DNA from: Camarhynchus parvulus
Lineage: Eukaryota; Chordata; Aves; Passeriformes; Thraupidae
Length of the DNA: 64,000 bases
Reading direction: 5' to 3'
NCBI RefSeq assembly: GCF_901933205.1
Contig: NC_044596.1
Span: 2,792,001-2,856,000, forward strand
The notes under the pieces: model-generated
Databases searched by the model: none
What the model saw: only the letters and a program-made list of their open reading frames with translations
Told to the model about the DNA's origin: nothing
Shown: positions 1 to 9,400 of the stretch, one piece after another
Layout of the letters: the number at the start of each line of letters is the position of its first letter
Position numbering within the stretch: position 1 is the first letter of the stretch
Position numbers and translations under genes: made by a program

Positions 1-129
1 ATCAAAGATTTACCTGTTGCATTCCACAGCAGCAAATAACCATTGTTTACATTTTGTTCTTGAGGCTTCTCAGCTTTTCAAGAGGAAAAATCCTAATGAA
101 AGGATTTTTCATAAAAGATGTCTGTGACA
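1..129 (+). mobile_element. Solo LTR fragment, family A (3' part)
   Basis: Matches the 3' half of the LTRs at 2330-2672 and 14038-14426, ending AAGATGTCTGTGACA. It is cut by the window edge. Confidence 0.75.
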
Positions 130-130
130 G

Positions 131-252
131 GATGGGGCTTGGAGCAGTCTGGGGAAGGTGTCCCTGCCATGGCAGGGAGTGGAAGGAGATGAGCTTTGAG
201 GTTCCTTCCAATCCAACCCAACCCTTTCTGGGATTCTGGGGTTCCATGTGCT
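131..252 (+). mobile_element. CR1 LINE 3' tail, + orientation
   Basis: Degenerate CR1 tail (GCAGTCTGGGGAAGGTGTCC, then CCTTCCAATCCAACCCAACC and GGGATTCTGGGG), the common truncated avian form. Confidence 0.7.
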
Positions 253-2323
253 GGCCAAGGCTGAGCTGCTCCTCCACGTTTCTCAGTTCCTGGTTGTGTC
301 CTACCATGGGAGCAGGGAGCTGGGCAGTGGGAGAGAGCAGGAGCATCAGGCCTTGACTTCAGCCATGGCTTGAGATGAGGAAGCACAAATGGATCTGTCT
401 GTCTGTCTGTGTGTCTGTCTATGTGTCTGAGGAAGCTGCAGCACTGGCAGTTTTTGTTGCAGCCCTCCCAACGTGAGCCATGGCAGGAAGGATGTGGCGT
501 GGGCTGGCAGCCAGCAGAGCTGCCCAGCTTGGGCACAGCAAGGGTGGACCCACCTGGGAAGCTGTGCAGGGCTACTCAGCCTCCTCTGAGCAGTCATTTG
601 TCTTCATGGATGGTGGAGGGTGTCAGGGAAAGGTTCTTCCCCCAGAGGGTGCTGAGCACTGCCCAGGCTCCCCAGTGGATGTCCAGAGCTGCAGGAGTGT
701 CCTGTGCAGGGCCAGGAGGAGTTGGACAGGATGATCCTTGTGGTTCCCTTCCAAGTGTGTTCTGTGATTCTCTGCCAGGCTGCTCCCAGAGGAGCTCCCA
801 GCTGGAGCACTTAGGAGAAAGCAGCCAGTGCTGTTGGAACCAGAGCAGCTGTGGGCATGGGCTGTGAGTGCAGGTGCTGGACTGGGTCAGTGCTGGGATA
901 AACCCCTGCTCCACACCATGGGACCCTTCAGGTTCTGCTCCCTGTGCCACTCCTGCTTCCAGCAATGCTGGGTTTGAAGGTTTGGCAGGCCCTGGAGGAT
1001 CCTGGTGTGAAGCTGGGCTGCTGGGGAGGCTGTTTGAGCCCTGTCCCCCCGGCTGTCCCCAGCAGAGTCTGTCCTTTGCTCAGGACCCTTTGCCTGGGTC
1101 CTGAGAGTGCCCTGGAGCTGCAGCAGTTGAGTGGCACAGCAGAGGGAAAGCTGCTTTCCTGTCTGCTAATCAGGGCTGTGCAGACACACGTGGAGGAAGG
1201 ATGGCTCTGCTCTGGCTCAGGATGTTTTGGCAACAATGCCTATTTATAGGAGAGGGCAGGGGCCCCTTGCTGCTGTGGGAAGAGGGTCTCCAGTGGCTGC
1301 AGAAGCACTGAGGACAGGCTGGAATGCTGATGAGGGACAGAGGGCTGATGATGGAGCAAATATCCCCAGCTTGGGGCTTACCCAGATTGTCCAAGTTTAT
1401 CCCATTCACTGCTGAGTGGGAGAGATACCAGCAGCTGTCTGGGACAATGGGCTCAGCCATTCCAGCCTGCAGGAGCCCACACTGTGGAGACAGGGAGCTG
1501 CTTCCCACAGCAGCTGTGCAGCTTTGGCAGAGTGCAGCAAAGCCAAGGCTTGGTGCCGTGTGTGCCCAAACCATCCCTGAGCTGCCTGGGAGCCCTGGGA
1601 TGTCCTTGAGCAGTGAGCTTTCTCACTAGTGCTATCAAGAAGATCTGCCAAGGCCAGTGCTCTGCTTTTAATTGCACTGCAGATGCCTCTGCCAAGCAGA
1701 TCAGCAGCTCCAGGGGTATCCCTGAGCCTGGAATTTGAGGTGTGGTCCCAGCAGCGGGCAGGGTGTGGGTCTGCTGTGCTGGGGGCTCTCCACACCCAGC
1801 CTGGAGAGTGGGACATGACCCCTTGCCGGGCAGGTTGAAGCTCCTGTGTCTCCCAGCGTGGTTTGCTGCCCATCCCTGGCTCTGCCCACTCTGCCAGGCT
1901 GTGGTGACTCAGTGCTGGCCGGGTGTGGTGGCACTGGCTGTGGAGGACATGTGCCCAGGGTGGCAGTGGCAGCTGGAGCAGAGGTTTGGTGTCGCTCTGG
2001 CCCCTGGTCCCACCTGGAGCAGGTCTGGCTGCTTTCTGCAGGGATCCTCTGCTTTTGGGCATGTGTGGAATTCTGCTGTTTCGCTGCCCTTGCATCCCTT
2101 CCTGGTGCCAGGGGAATGTTACCAGAGGCAGAGTGGCCCCTGGCCTGAGCTGAGCACTTGTCTCCTACTGCAAAGGGAGGTTGTTAAATACAGCTGGAGG
2201 GTTGGAACTTCTGAAATGGGATAATTGCCCAGAGAAAGGGAGGAATGGGGCTTGTTAGAGCCTATGGGCTGCTGTCTTCTGTCTGGGATGAGTTTGCACC
2301 TCTGCTGGCAAAAGGGCTCCAAG
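253..2323. other. Non-coding stretch with a CR1 tail (about 610-775, +)
   Basis: Only a CTGT microsatellite (391-428) and a degenerate CR1 fragment (AGAGGGTGCTGAGCACTGCC type) near 610-775 are recognisable. The open frames here are proline/serine-rich, overlap on both strands, and look like chance frames in GC-rich DNA. Confidence 0.6.
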
Positions 2324-2329
2324 GCTGAG

Positions 2330-2672
2330 TGTGACCATGTTCACAGGGGTCCGAGGAAGAGGGAAGAGATGAGGATCTGACTCCATGTTTCAGAAGGCTT
2401 GATTTATTATTTTATGATATATATTATACTAAAACTATACTAAAATAGAAAAGGAAAGAATGATAACAAAGGCTTGTGTCTCTGACAGAGTCCGAGCCAG
2501 CTGACTGTGATTGGCCATTAATTAGAAACAACTAACATGGGCTAATCAGAGATCACCTGTTGCATTCCACAGCAGCAGATAACCATTGTTTACATTTTAT
2601 TCTTGAGGCCTCTCAGCTTCTCAGGAGAAAATATCTTAAGGAAAGGATTTTTCAGAAAATATCATGGCTACA
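2330..2672 (+). mobile_element. Solo LTR, family A, with 6-bp target duplication
   Basis: A 343-bp element starting TGTGACCATG and ending GGCTACA, flanked by GCTGAG at 2324-2329 and again at 2673-2678. A 6-bp duplication fits a class II (ERVK-like) LTR. No internal retroviral region is present. Confidence 0.85.
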
Positions 2673-2678
2673 GCTGAG

Positions 2679-3583
2679 GATTCCACACATGAAATGTCTG
2701 TACTGAGGCCCTGCTGGACCTGCAGGTGCTGGCTCTGTGCAGCCACCCCAGTTCTCCCTGGTGGCTTCCCCTGCATTCCTTGCTGGATTTTCTGGAGGAT
2801 GTGTGCTGTATCCCCTGGATTCTGTGTGTGGGAAGTCTCAAAGAGCACAACTCCTGTTTGTGCAGGCTCTGCTTGGCTAGGAGAAGCCAGAGTGTTTCTT
2901 TAGCATTCCTTCTCTGCTGATCTAAACATGGGGTGATTTTTCACTTGAAGATGAAAACTCACTTGTTTCTTCTGCATTTTGAAACCCCACAGGCCGAGCA
3001 CCACTGCCCTCCAGTCTCTTGGATGGCAAATTTATGTCAGGTGTTGGCAAACAGAGCACCAGGCAGGTTTTCACTTGTGTTGTGGAGCAAGAGAGCACTT
3101 CTGGGAGGAGGATGCACTCTTCCCCAGCCACCACAGCTCTTCTCATCCTGTGTGAAGCAGCAGCTCCTCTCTGGAGAGGCAGATGTGGTTCCTTTTTCCT
3201 GGTGCCTTGTGTCCTGCTGTGTCTCTGCTGAGTGGGGAGCTCAGGTGCCACAAGGGATTTATCTCTACTGCCTGAGCATCAGGAGGAGCTGCACTCCTGC
3301 AGAAGGGCTGGCTGAGATCCACACTGCTGTGTTCCTCTGCCATTAAATAATTTCCTTGAGTTTGCATGCCTGGGATCCCTCAGGGTGTTTTGTGCCTGCT
3401 GGGTTTGTTTTTGAAGCCGGTGAAGCCTCAGCTCCCTTTCCACGTGTGCACAAACAGCCCCTGTGGGGAGAGAGCTCTGGAAGCCTGTCCTGAGCACGTG
3501 GTGGATGTGATTTGGGGAGGAATGTTCTGCAGCAATTGCCAGGGAGCTGCTGGAACTTTGGGGTGGGGAGCATGGCTGGGGTG
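2679..3583. other. Non-coding stretch, nothing recognised
   Basis: No exon, repeat or RNA could be recognised between the LTR and the hairpin. Open frames are short and lack splice-bounded conservation. Confidence 0.5.
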
Positions 3584-3648
3584 CTGTGCATCTTCCCTAA
3601 AATCCAACCCCAAAGAGCCTGGGGTTGGATTTCAGGGAAGATGCACAG
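3584..3648 (+). repeat. Hairpin built from a DENND2C exon fragment
   Basis: Arms 3584-3612 and 3620-3648 pair over 29 bp with one A/C mismatch around a 7-nt loop (AAGAGCC). Positions 3613-3646 are identical to DENND2C exon bases 5951-5984 (34 of 34). Confidence 0.85.
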
Positions 3649-3684
3649 AGCTCCTGGAAGGGGTATCAGGGACAGACAAAGGTG

Positions 3685-3972
3685 ATACAGAGACTCCACC
3701 ATCAGAAAGGAATGAAAAAGCAATTTATTATTAGAAATCCACAGTTCTTACAGAAACAGTGGTGGACCTACAACCTGATTGACCTTTGGGAATCTTCTCT
3801 CACCTATTGGTCAAGAAGGGACAACTCCTTCTTGTAAACTTCTTTGACAAACAGAGATTGCCTGCCGGGTGCAGAGATTGAGATAATAATTGTTTGAATT
3901 CTTTCTCTGAGCTTTCTCACAGCTTCCCAGGAAAATCCTGGGAGAACTCTGTCTCTCTCTGTTCAGAGGATG
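3685..3972 (+). mobile_element. Degenerate LTR, family B
   Basis: The end (CTTTCTCACAGCTTCCCAGG, then AAAATCCTGGGAGA and CAGAGGATG) matches the LTR at 59004-59349. The last bases of that LTR (GTGATTACCACA) recur at 5519-5530, on the far side of the satellite. Confidence 0.65.
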
Positions 3973-5517
3973 TTTTCAACATTTTTTCCAATTTTTGTGA
4001 TTTTTCTCCCCAGGAAGTGACATCTACATGGTAAAGGTTGAGGAGCTGGGCTCAGGTTGGGTTTGGGATCAATTTTGGGTCATTTCTAATCCGATTTTTC
4101 TCATTTTTTCACTATTTTTAACCCGATTTTCCCCATTTTTTCCCATTTTTGTGATTTTTCTCCCCAGGAAGTAACATCTACACGGTGAATGTGAAAGAAC
4201 TAGGTTTGGGGTCCATTTTCCCCATTTCTAACCCCATTTTCTCCATTTTAGACCATTTCTTCACCAATTTTCTCCATTTTCCCCAATTTTCACAATTTTT
4301 CACCATTTTTCTCAATTTTTTCCCCAATTTTCACCATTTTTCACTGTTTTTCTCAAATTCCCCCCCAGTTTTCACCATTTTTCACTGTTTTTCTCCATTT
4401 CCCCCAAATTTTCACAAATTTTCACTTTTTTCTCAAATTTTCCCCCAATTTTCATAATTTTTTGCTGTTTTTCTCCATTTCCCCCAGTTTTCACCATTTT
4501 CTCCATTTCCCCCCAAATTTTCACAATTTTTCTCCGTTTTTCTCAAATTTTCCTCCAATTTTCACCATTTTCCACTGTTTTTCTCAAATTTTCCTCTAAT
4601 TTTCACCATTTTTCACTCTTTTTCTCCATTTCCCCCAATTTTCACCATTTTCTCAATTTTCCCCCAATTTTCACAATTTTCTCAATTTTCCCCCAATTTT
4701 CACCATTTTCACTGTTTTTCTCCATTTTTTCCCCGATTTTCCCCATTTTTCACTCTTTTTCTCCATTTCCCCCCAATTTTCACCATTTTCTCCATTTTCC
4801 CCCCAATTTTCACAATTTTCCCCATTTTCCCCCAATTTTCACCATTTTCACTGTTTTTCTCCATTTTTTCCCCGATTTTCCCCATTTTTCACTCTTTTTC
4901 TCCATTTCCCCCCAATTTTCACCATTTTCTCCATTTTCCCCCCCAATTTTCACAATTTTCCCCATTTTCCCCCAATTTTCACCATTTTCACTGTTTTTCT
5001 CCATTTTTTCCCCGATTTTCCCCATTTTTCACTCTTTTTCTCCATTTCCCCCCAATTTTCACCATTTTCTCAATTTCCCCCCAATTTTCACAATTTTCCC
5101 CATTTTCCCCCAATTTTCACCATTTTCACTGTTTTTCTCCATTTTTTCCCCGATTTTCCCCATTTTTCACTCTTTTTCTCCATTTCCCCCCATTTTTCAC
5201 CATTTTCTCAATTTTCCCCCAATTTTCACAATTTTCTCAATTTTCCCCCAATTTTCACCATTTTCACTGTTTTTCTCCATTTTTTCCCCGATTTTCCCCA
5301 TTTTTCACCCTTTTTCTCCATTTCCCCCCAATTTTCACCATTTTCTCAATTTTCCCCCAATTTTCACAATTTTCTCCAATTTCCCCCAATTTTCACCGTT
5401 TTTCTCCATTTTCCCCCGATTTTCCCCATTTTTCGCTGTTTTTCTCCATTCCCCCCCGCAATTTTCACCATTTTTTCACCGTTTTTTCCCAAATTTTCAC
5501 CGTTTTTTCCCAAATTT
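3973..5517 (+). repeat. Pyrimidine-rich, G-poor satellite with ~139-bp higher-order unit
   Basis: About 1.5 kb of CCCCAATTTTCACCATTTT-type units. The phrase CACCATTTTCACTGTTTTTC starts at 4701, 4840, 4980, 5118 and 5256, a 138-140 bp higher-order period. The left end holds two ~157-bp copies of CTCCCCAGGAAGT(G/A)ACATC (near 4008 and 4164). It ends about 50 bp before the acceptor of the first DENND2C coding exon. Confidence 0.9.
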
Positions 5518-5564
5518 TGTGATTACCACAGAGTGCAGCTGATGGCTCTTGTTTTCGCCCGCAG

Positions 5565-5698
5565 GTCGGAGCAGCCAGCCCGGACTCTGTGACACCGCCG
5601 GGCACTTGGGAGCGTGGTGCCAGCTTTGATGCGTGCAGGACGCAGCAGGACGTGGCCAGGGCTGGGCATGGGCTGTGTGTGAGCCCCCTGGCACTGCC
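5565..5698 (+). other. DENND2C: DENND2C 5' untranslated part of first coding exon, with short uORF
   Basis: The exon begins after a TTTTCGCCCGCAG acceptor at 5564. An ATG at 5629-5631, overlapping the in-frame TGA (TGATG), opens a 17-codon upstream ORF that ends at TGA 5680-5682, 16 nt before the main ATG. Upstream non-coding exons must exist further 5' but none could be identified. Confidence 0.6.
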
Positions 5699-6492
5699 AT
5701 GCACCCCGTGGGGGCCGGGGACAGCAGCTTCACCCGCGGGGCCGTGCAGAGCCAGACCCTGTCCCGCAGCCACTGCCGCAACATCAGGCAGAAGATCTCG
5801 CAGTGGGAGGGCAGGACACGGGGCTGCCCCAGCAAGGACAGGCAGCAGCCCAAGGACTTTGGAGTAAAGTATGATCCCAGCTGCAATGCACTACCCAAAG
5901 TGAAGGCAGAATGCACTGAGAATGGCAGAAGGGCTGGGTGTAAAGATCCCAAGAGCCTGGGGTTGGATTTCAGGGAAGATGCACGGAGATGCTGGCACAC
6001 CGGGGGCTGTGGTGGCCCAGCTTCCCCAGCCAAGGAGAAAGGAGAGGGGCAAACAGGCTTCCTGACCCCAGGGGTGACACTGCCCCCGGGGAACTTCTAC
6101 ACCTCACAAGCTCTGTGGAGGAGAGCAGATCCCCCCCTGCCTGGCAGAACCTCTCCCGTTGCCTTGGACCTCCAGAGGAAGCAAGGCAGCTCTGGCTCCA
6201 CGGAAAGAGAACTGCAAATCAAAGGAGTGGACAATCTCTGCAGGGCAGAGAGGAGCTTGAGGAACATTTACTCTGAGGTTGAGGGGCAAGAGGAGGAGGC
6301 AGTTCCTGATCCACCACCCAAACCACGCAGGACTTTCCGCTACCTGGCCGAGAAGGGTGCTGGGGGTCGTAGAGCTGCCAGTGCCACCAGGGAAGCTCCT
6401 CTGCAAAAACAGTGTGGAAGGGACTTGGTGTCATCCTCCAACAACCCTGAGAAGAAAATAGCCAGCAGGAGGATCAGAGGCAGAGCCCAGAG
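5699..6492 (+). CDS. DENND2C: DENND2C coding exon 1 (residues 1-265)
   Basis: Largest exon, low-complexity N-terminal half with the conserved QTLSRSHC and FRYLAEKG motifs. It ends in a split AG/G arginine codon before the donor GTACAT. Residues around GLDFREDARR (5956-5990) lie in a stretch that is duplicated upstream at 3613-3646. Confidence 0.95.
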
Positions 6493-9400
6493 GTACATAA
6501 TCCATCTCTCATGTCTGAAGTATTTCTTTAAATCACTTTCTAGGTGGGTTTAAAGCAGCTTGCTTGGCATGATGTCCTTGTGGAGTGCTGCTAGTGATGA
6601 TGCCTCTTTTCATGGGGAAGGGGTGTTCCTGGCTTTTGCTGCTGACAATCTTGCAAAGAAGGCTCCAGGTTCCAAGCAGAAGTCAGCCCACACCTTAGAA
6701 CAGAGTGGAGTGACCCCAGGGAGAGACCTGCCTGCTCCCTGCCTGCTGCTTGCCCTCAGCTGCAATTTGGGGATGGCAGAGTAGCTTTTTCTTGGGGCAC
6801 TGTAGCTGCTGAGTGTTTGGCTTTTCTGGGAGTGAAGTTGTTGCTTAAGGCTGGAGGCTGGGGGTACTGCTTTTGCAGTAGGTTTGGCTGGTTTTCCCTC
6901 TTTCTCATACCCTTCTGAGATGGCTTGATGCAGATCCTGCTCACAGGTGAGCTGCCTGTGCTAGACTGGTGTGCAGAGATGTGGCTTGAGGTTCTGAAAC
7001 CTTCCACTGTGGCAAAATGTGCAGCAACAACCCAGATTTTACGATGATGATGGGCTAAATCCCTGCCAGCTCTTCTGTGACCTCAGTGCCCTAATTTCAA
7101 AATAGTGGCCTAGTGGATGGAAATGCCAACCCACAAATGCATGAGCACCTTGAGCACGAGTAGGAGAGGCCAGTAGGAAGCAGTGCCCTGGTTCTGAGCT
7201 GCTGCAAGTCTGCAAAACATGGTTTGGGTTCTTGCCTCTGGCAGGATGGGGCTGGCCATGCCTGCTTGGAGTGTGCTTGGCCATGGAGCCTCCAGCTCCT
7301 TTTCTTACTTAATAAATCTCCCAGAGTAAGTGACCAGGACTCACTTGGTGTGCTGGCTTTCACTGGGATAATTTTCTTCTTGGCATCTTGTGTGCTGCTG
7401 TGTTTTGGGGTTGTGATGACAATATTGGTTACACAGCAGTGTGTGAGCTGTGTGAGCTCACGCAGAGCTGGGAGGGGACACAGCAGGGACAGCTGACCCC
7501 AAGGATGTTCCAGACCCTGTGATGTTCTGCTCAGCATTATAAATTGGGGAAGAAGCAGAAAGGGGGGAAATTTGGGAGTTTGTGTTCCCAAGTCACTGTT
7601 AAACATGACAGAGCCCCTGGACATGGCCGAACACCAAGGGAAATAGGGAATGAATCCCTTGTTTTGCTTTTCTTGCTTGTGCAGCTTTTGCTTTACCTTC
7701 CAAGCTGTCTTTATCTCGACCCATGCACGTATTTCCTCTCTTTACCCTCTGATTCTCTCCCCCATCCCATGGGCTGGGAGTGAGGACCTGAGCTGCTGCC
7801 TGGGGTCAGACCTCAACCCCTGGAAATGTGAGCCCAGATGGAGCATCTGTGTGCTGGATGGTCCCAGGGAGGGCCACACTGTGTTTGGACTGCAGACAGC
7901 AACTCCAGCAGGTGCCTTTAGAAGAAATCACCCTGATTTTCCTCTAGGAAATCTTTTGAGTTCGAGGACATCCAGGGCTTCCGCAAGCGGCCGGCGGGCG
8001 GTGGCTCCCGCAGACCCCGGGAGGAGAGCAATGGCACTGCAGGATCCAGGCTGCTCTGCACTCAGTCTCAAGACAACATCTACGAGGACATTATCTGTAT
8101 GTGCCTGGGCTTCTGGGGGTGCTCTCACCGTGGGTAAGGGTGGAAGTTGTGCTGGGGAGGGAGGAGGGAAGGTGAGGATGCATTGAGGCCCTTTCTGGCT
8201 CTGGGATTTTTAAGGTCTTCCCCATCTGGGATTCTTTGTTGGTGTTGGTGACATCTGCACGTGAACAGCCTGATTTCAGATGTCATGGGAGGTCACTGGA
8301 GTTGGTCTGTGCTAAACTGATTTCTTTATTAGCTCTTGGAATGCTTTGCTTGAGTGTTGCACAGAGATCAGTGTGAACACTGCCAAAATGAGCTGCTTTG
8401 CAATACAGCTGCTTGCTCTGCAGGGGAAGAAGTGTTCTGTTCTGCTGAGTCCATGTACAGTTTGCCAAATTGATGGCAGTGGGTTAAAAGGATGTGGTGG
8501 GAACCTCATCCAACTTCAAACAGGTCTCTCAGACTCTGTTATTGGCACGCTCTCCCCACTTATATCCCTGGCAAAAATTACAGGGCTTTATCTCCTTTCA
8601 TAAACCCCCATCCAATGCTTTTTCCAGGTCCTACAAAAGAACATCCTTATGAAGATATCAGAGCACTGCCCTTGCCCCTGTGGAAGGTCCCATCTGTCTG
8701 GAAGCTGCCCCCTCCCCGGAGCATCAGCAGGGCTCCCAAGGTAGGGTGGGGGATTAAAGGGTCAGATGTTTGCAGAACCATTCCCACAAGGGCCCTCGTT
8801 TGTGCTCAGCCTCACATTCCACACTGCAAGTCATTGGTTTGCTGTATTGTTTTATTGGTTGGTATTAATGTAAATAATACATAATGTAAGTAATGATCAG
8901 CCATGGCAGCTGATTAAGCTGCTAAGGAGCAAAAGAGTAGGAACAAGAGAGATTTGATGAGATGCTTGAGTGGGGAGGTGGGATGGAGACTTGGTAGAGC
9001 AGATTTACCAGCTGTAATCTGACTCCTCTGCCTGTGACCTTGGACCAAAGCTGGATCTCATGCTTAACTATGTCTTCTGTTTTCCAGCCTCCCCCAAAAC
9101 CTCCCTTCCTCAGCCGTAAGTCACTGGAGCTGAAGCCCTCCCAGACAAATTTCCAAGGGAAGGTGGGGAAGGAAACCTCCCTGCCTGTCACTCTGTCTGA
9201 GTGGAAGCTGTTCCGAGCAGTGGAGGCTGCCAGCAGGAGAAAGAGCCTGCCCTGGGTGAGATTCAAATGTAAAACTTCACTTCTTGCCTGGCATTTCAAG
9301 CTCTTGCTGCTTTGCAAGTGCTTTGTGAGTGGCCACGGAGCTGTGGGCCAGGCAGGTGATTGCTGCTTGGCACTGCTGCTCCAGCCATTCCCTCTCCAAG

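Noticed and set aside
1406..2095. 229-codon minus-strand frame in the left flank
   Set aside because: Pro/Ser/His/Trp-rich chance frame in GC-rich DNA; overlapping long frames exist in other phases.
4810..5025. Lys/Glu/Gly-rich minus-strand frame
   Set aside because: Translation of the G-poor satellite.
1..5500. 3' end of AMPD1, the expected upstream neighbour
   Set aside because: No frame resembles AMP deaminase; the gene presumably lies further left.
5633..5698. Longer DENND2C N-terminus beginning at 5633
   Set aside because: The codon at 5633 is GTG; after the in-frame TGA at 5627 the first ATG in this frame is at 5699.
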